Source: an uncultured Oscillibacter sp. (GTDB lineage: Bacteria > Bacillota > Clostridia > Oscillospirales > Oscillospiraceae). From it: a stretch of 64,000 nucleotides of DNA. This document shows, piece by piece, positions 50,955-60,500 of the stretch. The stretch spans positions 28,471 to 92,470 of the forward strand of contig CAJTKE010000009.1 of NCBI GenBank assembly GCA_910576865.1, in the 5' to 3' direction. The notes below the pieces were generated by a model. That model was not told the DNA's origin. It did not search any database and was given only the letters and a program-made list of their open reading frames with translations. The translations under genes and the position numbers were made by a program. Every line of letters begins with the position of its first letter. Position 1 is the first letter of the stretch.

Positions 50955-51827
50955 ATGCGAACCAAAAAGGGATGGATCATACTGTTTCTGCTGCCCGCGG
51001 TGGTCCTTTTCCTGCTGATTTACGCGATCCCGCTGGTCATGGTGTTCTTCACGTCCCTGTTTGACTACCGGCTGACCGGAAACGGCATGACCTTCATCGG
51101 CCTGAAGAACTATGTCCAGATGTTCCAGGACCCGGCCTTTGGAACGTCGCTTCTGCACACGATCATCTGGATTCTCATCCACTGCACGCTCCATGTGGCC
51201 CTGGGCGTGTCCCTGGCCCTGGTGCTGTACAAAAAGCCCAGAGGCTGGAAGTTTGTCCGCACCGCCTACATGATCCCCAACATCATCTCCAACGCCGCCG
51301 TGGGCATGATCTTCCTGAACATCTTCAACCCCCAGTACGGCGTGGTGAACTCCATTCTCCGGGGAATCGGCCTGGAGAGCCTGACCCACAACTGGCTGAA
51401 CGAGAGCGGCACGGCCTTCCCCTCCGTGACGCTGGTGTGGCTGCTCTTCGCCGGGTACACCACGACGCTGGTCCTGGCGGAGGCCCTGTCCATCGACGAG
51501 TCCGTCCTGGAGGCCGCCAAGGTGGACGGCGCCACCGGCTTCCAGATGGACAAATTCGTGGTCCTGCCCCTGCTGCGCAAGATCATCGCCACCACCATGG
51601 TCATGGCGGCGACCTACATGCTGCAGATGTTCGACCTGATCTATGTCACCACCAACGGCGGTCCCGGAAAGGCCACCACGAACCTGCCGCTGCTGCTGTA
51701 CGGAGTCTACAAATCGGAAAACAACTACGGATACGCCAACACCATCGGCGTGGTGATCATCCTGCTGGGAGCGGTGGTCATGACCATCATCAACCGGCTG
51801 CTCCGGACCAACGAAGACGACTATTGA
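50955..51827 (+). CDS. Sugar ABC transporter permease (MalF/UgpA-like)
   Basis: The 290-residue permease has six membrane spans and the cytoplasmic EAA loop EALSIDESVLEAAKVDGATGFQMDKFVVLPLL (about 176-207), which contacts the ATPase. AAAGGAG site. It pairs with the next gene. No ATPase gene is in this operon, as is common for CUT1 systems that share an MsmK-type ATPase encoded elsewhere. Confidence 0.94.
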   Translation: MRTKKGWIILFLLPAVVLFLLIYAIPLVMVFFTSLFDYRLTGNGMTFIGLKNYVQMFQDPAFGTSLLHTIIWILIHCTLHVALGVSLALVLYKKPRGWKFVRTAYMIPNIISNAAVGMIFLNIFNPQYGVVNSILRGIGLESLTHNWLNESGTAFPSVTLVWLLFAGYTTTLVLAEALSIDESVLEAAKVDGATGFQMDKFVVLPLLRKIIATTMVMAATYMLQMFDLIYVTTNGGPGKATTNLPLLLYGVYKSENNYGYANTIGVVIILLGAVVMTIINRLLRTNEDDY

Positions 51828-51849
51828 TTGGAAGCGAGGGAAGCCTGAT

Positions 51850-52701
51850 ATGCGTACATCTTTTCGCAACCTCACCGCGAAAGAGCGGGCGGCGTTCATC
51901 GGCAAGTATCTGTTCATGGGTCTGTGCACGCTGGTGGCCCTGTTCCCCATCGCCTGGGTCATCATGTCCTCCTTCAAGACCAACGCGGAGATCCTCTCCA
52001 ACGGCGTCGGCCTGCCCTCCAGCCTGAGCCCCGACGGATATGTCGCGGCGCTGACCATCTCCCCGATTCTCAAGTATTTCGGGAACAGCGTGGTCATCAC
52101 GGTCATCACCACCGTGCTGAACGTGCTGTTCCTGGCCATGGCGGCCTATGTGTTCGCCCGCACCCGGTTCCGGGGGAAGAACCTGCTGTACTTCATCCTG
52201 TCTTTGTCCCTGGTGGTGCCCACCACCGCGCTGCTCCAGCCCGTCTACAGCGTGGTCAACTCCATGGGGCTGTACGACACGAAGATGGGCCTGATCCTGG
52301 TCTACACCGCCATCAACATGCCCATGTCCCTGCTGATTCTCCGGGGCACCTTCCAGTCCATTCCCCGGGCGCTGGAGGAGGCCGCCTATCTGGACGGGGC
52401 CGGATTCCTGCGGACCTTCTTCCAGATCATGATGCCCTGCGCCAAGGGGGGGCTGACCTCCGCGGCGGTTCTGACGTTCCTGAACTCCTGGAACGAGTTC
52501 ACCTTCGCGCTGATGCTGACCAACGGGCAGGACGCCCGGACGCTCCCCCTGTCCCTGAGCTATTTCACCGCTCAGTTCAGCTTCAACTACACCGCCATGT
52601 TCGCCGCCGTGACCATCGCGGTGATCCCGTCCATCCTCGTCTTCGCCGTCTTCCAGGAGCAGGTGGTTTCCAGTCTCACCGCCGGCTCGGTCAAGGGCTG
52701 A
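51850..52701 (+). CDS. Sugar ABC transporter permease (MalG/UgpE-like)
   Basis: The 283-residue permease has six spans, the N-terminal WVIMSSFKTNAEI typical of MalG-like proteins, the EAA loop SIPRALEEAAYLDGAGFLRTF and the late LNSWNEFTFALMLTNG segment. Ends at the usual GSVKG tail. Partner of the preceding permease. Confidence 0.94.
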   Translation: MRTSFRNLTAKERAAFIGKYLFMGLCTLVALFPIAWVIMSSFKTNAEILSNGVGLPSSLSPDGYVAALTISPILKYFGNSVVITVITTVLNVLFLAMAAYVFARTRFRGKNLLYFILSLSLVVPTTALLQPVYSVVNSMGLYDTKMGLILVYTAINMPMSLLILRGTFQSIPRALEEAAYLDGAGFLRTFFQIMMPCAKGGLTSAAVLTFLNSWNEFTFALMLTNGQDARTLPLSLSYFTAQFSFNYTAMFAAVTIAVIPSILVFAVFQEQVVSSLTAGSVKG

Positions 52702-52756
52702 CCATGGCCGGAGGCGCGGTATCCTTTCCCATCACGATTCATTTTGGAGGTTTTTT

Positions 52757-53845
52757 ATGATCAAACTTGGTGTCATCGGCCTCGGCGAGGTCTCCCAGCT
52801 CATGCACCTGCCCATTCTGCAGGACCTGTGCGGCAAGTACCGGATCACGGCGGTTTCCGACGTGGCGCCGTCCCTGGTGGAGTTCATCCGCGAAAAGTAC
52901 CACATCGCCGCCGGGTATCTGGACGCCGTGGAGCTCATCGAGCGGGCCGACATTGACGCGGTCCTCATCCTCTCCCCGGACCAGTACCACGGCGAGTACG
53001 CCGCCCGGGCCCTGAAGCGCGGCCTGCATGTGTTCGTGGAGAAGCCCGTCACCCTCTGCCTGGAGGAGCTGGAGGAGCTCATCGAGCTGAAAAAGCGGTA
53101 TCCCAAGCAGACCGTCATGGTGGGCTACATGCGCCGCTACGCCGGGCCCTTCCTGAAGGCCAAGGAGCTGCTGGAGGAGACGCCCATGAAGACCGAGTAC
53201 CTGCGCTTCCGGGACATCATCTGCGAGGGCCCCTTCTATATCGGCCAGACCCGCCCCATCTTTTATCCCAAGGACGTCCCCGCCGAGGTCATCGCCGAGG
53301 GCCGGGAGCGCCGCCGGGCCCACCTGGACCGGGCCATCGGCGCCGGCGCCACCGACGAGGAGCGCGTCACCTACCAGATGATGACGGGCCTGGGCTGCCA
53401 CTCCTTCGCCGCCGTGCGGGAGCTGTACGGCCTCCCCAAGAAAATCCACTCCGTCACCACCGCCGCCGGGGGGCAGCACGTCATCATCGTCATGGAGTTC
53501 GACGGCTTCCTGGCCACCTATGAGCTGGTGAACAACCAGAACATCGTCCAGTTTGACGCCGCCATCGAAATCTTCCAGAACACCCGCAAAATCCTCGTCA
53601 AGTACGAGACCCCCTATATCCGCTACCAGCCCGCCTCCGTCCAGGTCATCGAGTCCAATGACAAGGACACCCGGACCATCTCCTATGGCCCCGACTTCCA
53701 CGACGCCTTCCAGACGGAGCTGGACCTGTTCCACCAGTGCGTCACCACCGGCACGCAGCCCAAGACCACCCTGGAGGACGCCGTGGACGACCTGAAGCTG
53801 TTCCGGGAGATCATCCGGGTCCTGCGGAAGCAGAAGGAGGCCTGA
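52757..53845 (+). CDS. Gfo/Idh/MocA-family oxidoreductase
   Basis: The 362-residue enzyme has an N-terminal Rossmann fold (LGVIGLGEVSQLMHLPIL, about 3-20), the HVFVEKPVTL motif with the catalytic Lys (about 95) and GYMRRYAG (about 118-125), and a C-terminal substrate barrel. Members oxidise sugars or inositols with NAD(P). As the first enzyme after the importer it may oxidise the incoming sugar to a keto form. TTGGAGG site. Confidence 0.9.
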   Translation: MIKLGVIGLGEVSQLMHLPILQDLCGKYRITAVSDVAPSLVEFIREKYHIAAGYLDAVELIERADIDAVLILSPDQYHGEYAARALKRGLHVFVEKPVTLCLEELEELIELKKRYPKQTVMVGYMRRYAGPFLKAKELLEETPMKTEYLRFRDIICEGPFYIGQTRPIFYPKDVPAEVIAEGRERRRAHLDRAIGAGATDEERVTYQMMTGLGCHSFAAVRELYGLPKKIHSVTTAAGGQHVIIVMEFDGFLATYELVNNQNIVQFDAAIEIFQNTRKILVKYETPYIRYQPASVQVIESNDKDTRTISYGPDFHDAFQTELDLFHQCVTTGTQPKTTLEDAVDDLKLFREIIRVLRKQKEA

Positions 53846-53848
53846 GCC

Positions 53849-54745
53849 ATGCACATCAAAATCGCCACCGCCCCCTGCTCCTGGGGCGTCTGGTACGCCG
53901 ACGGCACCCCCTCCGGGACGCCGGCCCGGCTGTTCCTGGACCAGGCCCGGGAGGCCGGCTACAAGGCCCTGGAGCTGGGGCCCGACGGCTATCTGCCCGA
54001 GGACCGGGAGGCCCTGCGGGAGGAGCTGTCCCGCCGGGGACTGGAGGCGGCCTCCGGCACGGCCTGCTACCGCTTCGACCAGTACGAGAAGTTTGACGAC
54101 TTCCGCCCCGCCGTTGAGAAGCTCTGCGCCCGGGTGGCCTCCATGGGCGGAAAGTATCTGGTCACCATGGACGAGTCCGACGTGGGCCGGTACAGCGAGA
54201 AGAAGGCCGGATACACCCCCGCCGTCTGGAACAAATACCACGCCATGTTCCGGGAGCTGGGGGAGTTCACCCGGAGGGAATTCGGCCTGATGACCGTCTA
54301 TCACCCCCACATCAAGTCCCTCATCGAGACGGAGGAGGAGATCGTCCGCCTGCTGGACGCCACCGGGCTGAACCTCTGCTTTGACACCGGCCACCACGCC
54401 TATGTGAACGGAAACGGGCGGCACGGGGACCCCAGCGTCCCGGATTTCATCCGCCGCTATGCCGAACGCGTCAAGTACCTCCACTTCAAGCAGGTGGACG
54501 GAGAGGTGTACGCCCGCGTTCAGCGGGAACACCTGGACTCTGACACCGCCTTCGACATTGACGTCATGTGCGACCTCCCCGACGGCATCATCGATTTCAA
54601 GGCGGTGAGGCAGGCCCTGGAGGACATCCATTTTGAGGGAATCGGCGTCGTGGAGTCCGACATGCCCAAGGCGTCCAACGAAAAGGCGTTCGCCTCCGCC
54701 TGCCGCAATCTCTCCTATCTGAGAGAGATCGGGATGATCGAGTGA
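53849..54745 (+). CDS. Sugar phosphate isomerase/epimerase-like TIM-barrel protein
   Basis: The 298-residue product belongs to the xylose-isomerase-like (AP endonuclease 2) barrel family: PCSWGVWYADGTPS at the start resembles inosose dehydratase/isomerase proteins. Metal-ligand stretches follow: MTVYHPHIKSLIETEEEI, LCFDTGHHAYVNGNG, KYLHFKQVDGEVY and GVVESDMP. Starts three bases after the oxidoreductase stop, so tightly coupled. Possible roles are dehydration or epimerisation of the keto-sugar produced by the Gfo/Idh enzyme. Confidence 0.87.
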   Translation: MHIKIATAPCSWGVWYADGTPSGTPARLFLDQAREAGYKALELGPDGYLPEDREALREELSRRGLEAASGTACYRFDQYEKFDDFRPAVEKLCARVASMGGKYLVTMDESDVGRYSEKKAGYTPAVWNKYHAMFRELGEFTRREFGLMTVYHPHIKSLIETEEEIVRLLDATGLNLCFDTGHHAYVNGNGRHGDPSVPDFIRRYAERVKYLHFKQVDGEVYARVQREHLDSDTAFDIDVMCDLPDGIIDFKAVRQALEDIHFEGIGVVESDMPKASNEKAFASACRNLSYLREIGMIE

Positions 54746-54767
54746 GACTGAGAAGGAGGAAGCTGTT

Positions 54768-55490
54768 ATGGAAATCATCGTATGCAAAGACTATGAGGAG
54801 ATGAGCCGCAAGGCCGCGGAGCTGGCCGCGGAGGGTCTGCGCCGGCGTCCCGACGGCCTGCTGAGCTTCGCCGGCGGCGAGACGCCCCTGGGCACCGTCC
54901 ACGCCTTCGCGGACATGGCGAACCGGGGCGAGGTGGACCTGTCCCGGGCCCACTACGTCTCCCTGGACGAGTGGGTGGGCCTCTCCAACACCGACGAGGG
55001 CTCCTGCGGCCTGTTCAACAGCCAGGAGCTCCTGGCCCGCCTGGACAAGCCCTTCGCCGCCTGCCACATCATCAACGGCGCGGCCGGGGACATGGAGGCG
55101 GAGCGGGACGCGCTGAACGCGTATTTCGCCCAATACGGCCCCCTGACCGTCTCCGTCCTGGGCATCGGCATGAACGGCCACCTGGGCTTCAACGAGGACG
55201 GGGTCTCCTTTGACCTGGACGCCCACATCGTCCCCCTGTCCGACGTCACGAAGCAGGTCATGGGCAAGTACTTCGGCGAGAAATTCCACCCCACCCACGG
55301 CATCTCCCAGGGAATCCGCCAGATCATGGCGGCGGAGCGGGTGATCCTCATCGCCAACGGCGCCCACAAGGCCGATATCATTCAAAAGGCTCTCACCGGG
55401 CCCGTGACAAGCTCCGTGCCCGCCAGCGTTCTCCAGAACCACCCCGACTGCTATGTGGTGCTGGACGCGGACGCCGCCGCCAGGCTGTGA
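54768..55490 (+). CDS. NagB-family glucosamine-6-phosphate deaminase-like isomerase
   Basis: The 240-residue product has FAGGETPLGTVHAFADM (about 35-51, phosphate loop), SLDEWVGLSNTDEGSC (about 65-80, catalytic-loop Asp), LGIGMNGHLGFNEDG (about 129-143) and a GPVTSSVPASVLQNHP C-terminal segment. The GxGxxGHxxFNEPG pattern is slightly changed (EDG for EPG). NagB converts glucosamine-6-P to fructose-6-P and ammonia. Its presence with a kinase argues for an amino-sugar substrate, but lactonase-type relatives exist. Confidence 0.87.
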   Translation: MEIIVCKDYEEMSRKAAELAAEGLRRRPDGLLSFAGGETPLGTVHAFADMANRGEVDLSRAHYVSLDEWVGLSNTDEGSCGLFNSQELLARLDKPFAACHIINGAAGDMEAERDALNAYFAQYGPLTVSVLGIGMNGHLGFNEDGVSFDLDAHIVPLSDVTKQVMGKYFGEKFHPTHGISQGIRQIMAAERVILIANGAHKADIIQKALTGPVTSSVPASVLQNHPDCYVVLDADAAARL

Positions 55491-55493
55491 GCC

Positions 55494-56546
55494 ATGGGGC
55501 TCCATCTCCTTGACCGGAGGGCGGAGATCGCCTCCAAACGCGTCGTGACGGGCTTTGACGGCTTCGTGGACACCATCGCCCGCGTGGTCCGGGAGACCGC
55601 CGACGGGGACCGTCCCGAGGTCTGCTTCCCCACGATCCGCTCCTTCGGCGAGTACCTGACCGCCCAGGCGGAAAAAAGCTGCTCCCTGGAGCTGAAAATC
55701 CAGGCCCGGCAGCTGGGGGGAAATCTGCCCTACGTGTCCCGGGCCGCCGGGCTGCTGGGGCTGGACGTCACCTGCGTCGGGATGCTGGGGGAGGGAGCTC
55801 CCGGCCCCCTGTTTCAGGAAATGCCCTGCCGGCTGTACTCCTTCGCCGCCCCCGGGGAATCCACCTGCCTGGAATTCCAGGACGGGAAGGTCTTCCTGGC
55901 GCCGCAGTACCATCTCCCCGCCGACCCCTGGCGGCTTGTGCAGGACGCCACCGGCGGAACCGCCCCGAAGCTGTTCGCGGAGTCGGACCTGCTGGCCCTG
56001 CTGAACTGGAGCGAGCTCCCCTTCTCCCAGGCCCTGTGGGAGCGCGTCTATCAGGAGAGTCTGGCGGACGCCCCGGCGCAGAGAGCGCGCTGGGCGTTCT
56101 TCGACCTGTGTGACTGCACCCGGCGCTCCGCCGGGGAGCTGGAGGCGGTGCTGTCCCTGATCGGCCGCTTCGCCGAAAAGCGGACGGCCCTCCTCAGCCT
56201 CAACGAGAACGAGGCGCTGGTCACGGCGCGGGCCGTCCGGCTGGAGGCGGCGGAGCTGTCCCAAGTGGGCGAGGCCCTGCGGGAGCGGTTCGGCATCACT
56301 GAGGTGCTGATTCACACGCTGCGCGAGAGCCTGCTCTGCACGCCCCGGGGCGTCACCCGGCAGGCCACCCGCTTCATCCCGTCGCCCAGAATCTCCACCG
56401 GGGCCGGCGACCACTTCAACGCCGCCGCCTGCCTGGGGGCCGTGCTGGGCCTCGGGGACGAGGAGCGGCTGACCCTGTCGAACCGGTTTTCCAGCCTTTA
56501 TGTGGAACGGGGCGTCACCCCCTCCCTGGAGGACCTGGAGCTTTGA
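55494..56546 (+). CDS. PfkB-family carbohydrate kinase-like protein
   Basis: The 350-residue product shows a ribokinase fold: TGFDGFVDTI near the start, ARQLGGNLPYVSRAAGLLGLDVTCVGMLGEG (about 71-101) and the anion-hole signature RISTGAGDHFNAAACLGAVLG (about 300-320) with the catalytic Asp. It should phosphorylate the imported sugar or a pathway intermediate. It is the last gene of the importer operon and is followed by a terminator. Confidence 0.87.
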   Translation: MGLHLLDRRAEIASKRVVTGFDGFVDTIARVVRETADGDRPEVCFPTIRSFGEYLTAQAEKSCSLELKIQARQLGGNLPYVSRAAGLLGLDVTCVGMLGEGAPGPLFQEMPCRLYSFAAPGESTCLEFQDGKVFLAPQYHLPADPWRLVQDATGGTAPKLFAESDLLALLNWSELPFSQALWERVYQESLADAPAQRARWAFFDLCDCTRRSAGELEAVLSLIGRFAEKRTALLSLNENEALVTARAVRLEAAELSQVGEALRERFGITEVLIHTLRESLLCTPRGVTRQATRFIPSPRISTGAGDHFNAAACLGAVLGLGDEERLTLSNRFSSLYVERGVTPSLEDLEL

Positions 56547-56558
56547 ACGCCTTCGCCA

Positions 56559-56598
56559 GGCCCGTCCGTTTTTCGCGGACGGGCCTTCCCCTTTTGAC
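56559..56598 (+). terminator. Terminator of the importer/catabolic operon
   Basis: 10-bp stem GGCCCGTCCG / CGGACGGGCC with a seven-base loop, followed by TTCCCCTTTTG. Confidence 0.78.
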
Positions 56599-56624
56599 CA
56601 ATCGGGAAAAAGCGGAAATAAATG

Positions 56625-56653
56625 TTGCAATTCATGTCAAAAGCGGATATAAT
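56625..56653 (+). promoter_or_regulatory. Promoter of the DUF6465 gene
   Basis: TTGCAA (56625-56630) and TATAAT (56648-56653), 17-base spacer, 36 bases before the start. Confidence 0.8.
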
Positions 56654-56688
56654 TACATCAAAGATTTCTTTTATTTTCGGAGGTGTTT

Positions 56689-57018
56689 ATGAAAAAGAAG
56701 GCGAACGAGGAAGCCGTCGTCGAAACGACGGAGAAGAAGCGTCCGGGCAGACGGCCCATGACGGCGGCGGAAAAGGCGGCGGCGGCGAAGCTCCGGGCCG
56801 CCGAAAAGGAAAAGGCCAGCCATCTGAAGCCGCAGGTGTTCGTGCAGTACCAGAGCGCCGAGGTGGACGTCTCCGCCCTGGAGGAGGCCGCGAAGGCCGA
56901 GTTCCACAGCGTGAAAAAACGCGCCCTGGTGACGGAGCTGAGGCTGTATGTCAAGCCGGAGGAGCGCATGGCTTACTACGTCATCAACGGAAGCCACGAG
57001 GGCAGCATCCCTTTCTGA
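56689..57018 (+). CDS. DUF6465-family small basic protein
   Basis: The 109-residue protein has a Lys/Glu/Ala-rich, probably helical N-terminus (about 1-48, RPGRRPMTAAEKAAAAKLRA) and a conserved C-terminal domain (PQVFVQYQSAEVDVSALEEAAKAEF, LYVKPEERMAYYVING). It matches a small Clostridia family known to me as DUF6465; function unknown. The ATG at 56689 has GGAGG seven bases upstream. Single-gene transcript with its own promoter and terminator. Confidence 0.78.
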   Translation: MKKKANEEAVVETTEKKRPGRRPMTAAEKAAAAKLRAAEKEKASHLKPQVFVQYQSAEVDVSALEEAAKAEFHSVKKRALVTELRLYVKPEERMAYYVINGSHEGSIPF

Positions 57019-57033
57019 GCGCCTGACCCGCGT

Positions 57034-57064
57034 ACCGGGCCCCATGACGGGGCCCGGTTTTTCC
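57034..57064 (+). terminator. Terminator of the DUF6465 gene
   Basis: ACCGGGCCCC (57034-57043) pairs with GGGGCCCGGT (57049-57058), followed by TTTTCC. Confidence 0.85.
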
Positions 57065-57095
57065 GCGCTGTTTCCGGACTGTAACTTTTGTTTTG

Positions 57096-57141
57096 TTGAC
57101 AATGTCGACCTGACGTGCTACACTGTGTCTACAATGTAGAC
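57096..57141 (+). promoter_or_regulatory. Promoter and paired BlaI-type operators
   Basis: TTGACA (57096-57101) and TACACT (57119-57124) have a 17-base spacer. A perfect palindrome GTCTACAATGTAGAC (57127-57141), containing the BlaI/MecI consensus TACAnTGTA-type core, covers the start region. A related GACAATGTC (57098-57106) overlaps the -35. Two operators about three helical turns apart bracketing the promoter fit autorepression by the BlaI-like protein. Confidence 0.82.
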
Positions 57142-57156
57142 AAGGAGGCGTGGAGC

Positions 57157-57540
57157 ATGGAGCGGATGAAGCTGACTTCCAGCGAGTGGAACGTCCTGAA
57201 CCGCCTGTGGGAGGAGAGTCCCCGGACGGTGATGCAGCTTTCCGGCGAGCTGGAGCGGACGGTGGGCTGGGCCAGGAGCACCACCATCACAACCCTGCAC
57301 CGCATGGAGGCCAAGGGCCTGGTGCGCTGTGAGCAGGTGGGGCGGGGAAAGGCCTACGTGCCCCTGGTGGACCGGCGGCAGGCGGAGGTGGCGGAGACCC
57401 GCAGCTTCCTGGACCGGGTGTATCAGGGCAGCGTGGGAATGATGATGAGCGCCATGGCCCAGCGGCGGGAGCTGTCCTCGGAGGAGATCACGGAGCTGCG
57501 GGCCATTCTGGATCAGGCGGAGAAAGGCGGCGGACAATGA
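57157..57540 (+). CDS. BlaI/MecI/CopY-family repressor
   Basis: The 127-residue winged-helix protein begins KLTSSEWNVLNRLWEESPRTVMQLS, has the recognition region WARSTTITTLHRMEAKGLVRCEQVGRGKAYVPLV and a C-terminal dimerisation helix set. BlaI repressors are inactivated by proteolysis triggered by an M56 sensor, here encoded by the next gene with which it overlaps (ATGA). The start at 57157 follows AAGGAGG. Confidence 0.93.
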   Translation: MERMKLTSSEWNVLNRLWEESPRTVMQLSGELERTVGWARSTTITTLHRMEAKGLVRCEQVGRGKAYVPLVDRRQAEVAETRSFLDRVYQGSVGMMMSAMAQRRELSSEEITELRAILDQAEKGGGQ

Positions 57541-60500
57541 GAGCGTTTTTGTGGAATTGGGTGCTGACGGCCTCGGCGCTGACCGCCGCGGTGCTGTTTC
57601 TCCGGGCGGCGTTCGGGCGGCGGATCGGCGCCCGGGTGCGGTACGCCCTGTGGGCGCTGGTGCTGGCGCGGCTGCTGGTGCCGGGGCAGTTCTACACCGC
57701 CCCGGTGGAGGCGCCCCGGGTGCTGCCGGAGCCGCGGACGGTGCAGACCCTCCCCGCGCCGCGGAGGACCCCGGCGGCGGAAATCCCGCCCTCCGGCGGA
57801 GGGGAGCCGGACCGTCCGGTTCCAAACGCCGCCCCGGTGGAGACGGCCGCCGCTCCGGAGGCCCGCCTCAGCCCGGAGGCGGCGGCGGGCGGCGTCTGGC
57901 TGGCGGGAACGGCGGCGATGGCGGCGGCGTTTCTGATCTCGAATGTCCGCTTCGCCCGGCGGCTGCGGCGGATCCGGGTCCCCCTGGCGGCGGACTGCCC
58001 CCCGCGGGTCTACACGGCGGCGGGACTGCCCTCCCCCTGCCTGTTCGGCGTCCTCCGCCCGGCGGTGTACGTCACCCCGGAGGCGGCGGCGGAGCCGGGA
58101 ATGCTCCGCCACGTGCTGGCCCACGAGGCCACCCACTTCCGCCACGGGGACCACATCTGGTCGGTACTGCGGTGCGCGGCCCTGGCCGTCCACTGGTGGA
58201 ACCCGCTGGTGTGGCTGGCGGCGGTCCTCAGCCGCCGGGACGCGGAGCTGGCCTGTGACGAGGGGGCGCTGAAGGCTCTGGGCGACGGCGAGCGCCGGGC
58301 CTACGGGAACACCCTCCTGGCCCTCATCACCGCCAGGCCGGGCCCTGGGGACCTGCTGCGCTGCGCCACCACCATGACCGGGGACAGGCGGAGCCTCCGG
58401 GAGCGGGTGAGCCGCATCGCCCGGGCCCCGAAGCGCTGGTTCTGGGCGGCGGCGCTGTCCGTGGTTCTGGCGGTGCTGGTGTGCGCCTGCTCCTTCGCGA
58501 AGACGAAGACTCCAGAGACCCACGAGGACGGCCCCCTGACGGCGGAGGAGCTGGCGTATTTCAACACCGAGGTCTTCAACAACGAGAACGGCTTCAACCT
58601 CCGCAACCAGTTCCTGGTCCAGGCCGTGGAGACGCCGGAGGACTATAAACAAATCGACCTCTTCCAGCTCTTCTACAACGGCACCGGAGACCCCATGGAG
58701 GTTACGGAGGAGGAGCGCCAAGCCGCGGGGGGCGGACAGGTCGATCTCACCAAGTGTACCACCGCCGGGATGGACGCGGCTTTGCGGGAGCACCTGGGCC
58801 TTGGTCTGGAGGACACGGACCAGGTGGGCCTGGACCAATTCACGTACCTGGAGGAATACGACGCCTATTACTTCTTCCACGGCGACACAAACTCCGGCAG
58901 GGTTATCTTCACCTCCGGGGAGTGGAAGGACGGAAACATCCTCCTGTACTACGAGGGCGACGTCTTCCCAAGGTTCAGCAGCGGGAACGGTGAGATGAAC
59001 ATGGTCTCCTCCGGCCCGGCCTGCGTGACGCTGGAGCCGCAGACGGACGGCGGCTACCACTTCCTGAGCAACTGGTACTGGGGCTGGAATGAAAACCCGC
59101 CCGTCATCCCCACGGCCTACCCGGCCTGGGAGCCGGAGCTCATCATTCCCCTGGACGGCGTGGAGCCCTACAAGCCGGAGGCGGTGACGGTGGAGCCCCA
59201 TACCGGCGACCTGGCGGAGCTTCTTTGCAGCCATATCTTTGTGCCGGGGATGAGCGGCCGGGACAGCGTCCACGTGGAAATCTACCGCTCCACCGACGGC
59301 AATGTCTATGCCGCCGTGGAGGGGCCCGGGGATGTGCGGAACTGCTTTCTGACCTTCCCCCGGGAGTACTCCGAGAACTGGACGGCGGAGGGCAATGTGG
59401 AGTCCTTCGTGGACCTGGGCTTCTTTGGACAGGAGAACATCGGCCTCCGGATCTCCTACTTCGGCCGGCTGGTTGAGAACTCCTACGGCGAGATCAACGA
59501 CTATTACGCCTTCGCGGAGGACGGCACGCCCTCCCTGCTCCTCCGGGCCCTGGGCAATGTGACCGCGGCGGACCTGGACGGGGACGGAACGGAGGAGCTG
59601 GCGGCCACCGACGGCTGGAACCTCTCCCGGCTCTTCTTCCGGCGGGACGGGACCCTGTACGAGGCGGATTTGTACGCCCTCATCCACGACGCGTGGCCCG
59701 AGGCGGGGTATCTGGAATCCGGCTTCTGGGACCCGGACGCCCGGTGCCTCTCCATGGCCGTGGAGGTCCCCCTGGAGAGGGCCGATACCACGGCCCTCGG
59801 CTTCCGGACGCTGTTCTTCGACGGGGAGAACCTGCGGATTTACAAGGACGAGGGCGGCTACACGGACCGTATCAAAAACGGCATCGACGCCCCGGCGGAC
59901 GTGCTGCGGCAGGCGGCGCTGTTCGTGGACACACGGCTTCAGGCCCTGGCGGCGGAGGGCTACGGCACCGACGGTTCCGGGAAGTACGACGAGGAAAACT
60001 TCGGCCCCGGGAACGTGGTCTGGGACGACTGGCGGCTCACCGGCCTGGAGGGACCCTGGTACGAGACGGCGGGGAAACTCCGTCTGGAAATCTGGAACGT
60101 CAGCTATGAGACCCACACCACGACGCCGGACCGGGTGATGCTGGCGGGCGGGTCCTACATGGGGGAGGACGGCTGGTGCATGATCGGCTACCCGGGCTGC
60201 GACTACCTGTACTTCCGGCTGGAGGAGAACGGGGAACGAACCTTCCTGTATTCCACCATGGAAAACGACTGCTCCCCCGGCATGGAGTTGTTTCTGTCGG
60301 ATATGGTGAACGCGCTGATGGACCAGGGGCTTTTGCGCATGACGGACCTGGACGGCGAGACCCTGGCGAAGATCATGTGGCCCCAGTCCGGGTATTTCCT
60401 CAACCAGCTGGCGGAGCGGAGCGAGGGGGAGCGGGACGAGATTCTGCTGTCCCTGGCGGGGTACCTGTCCGGCGGAAGCGAAGAAGGGAAATCCTACTAT

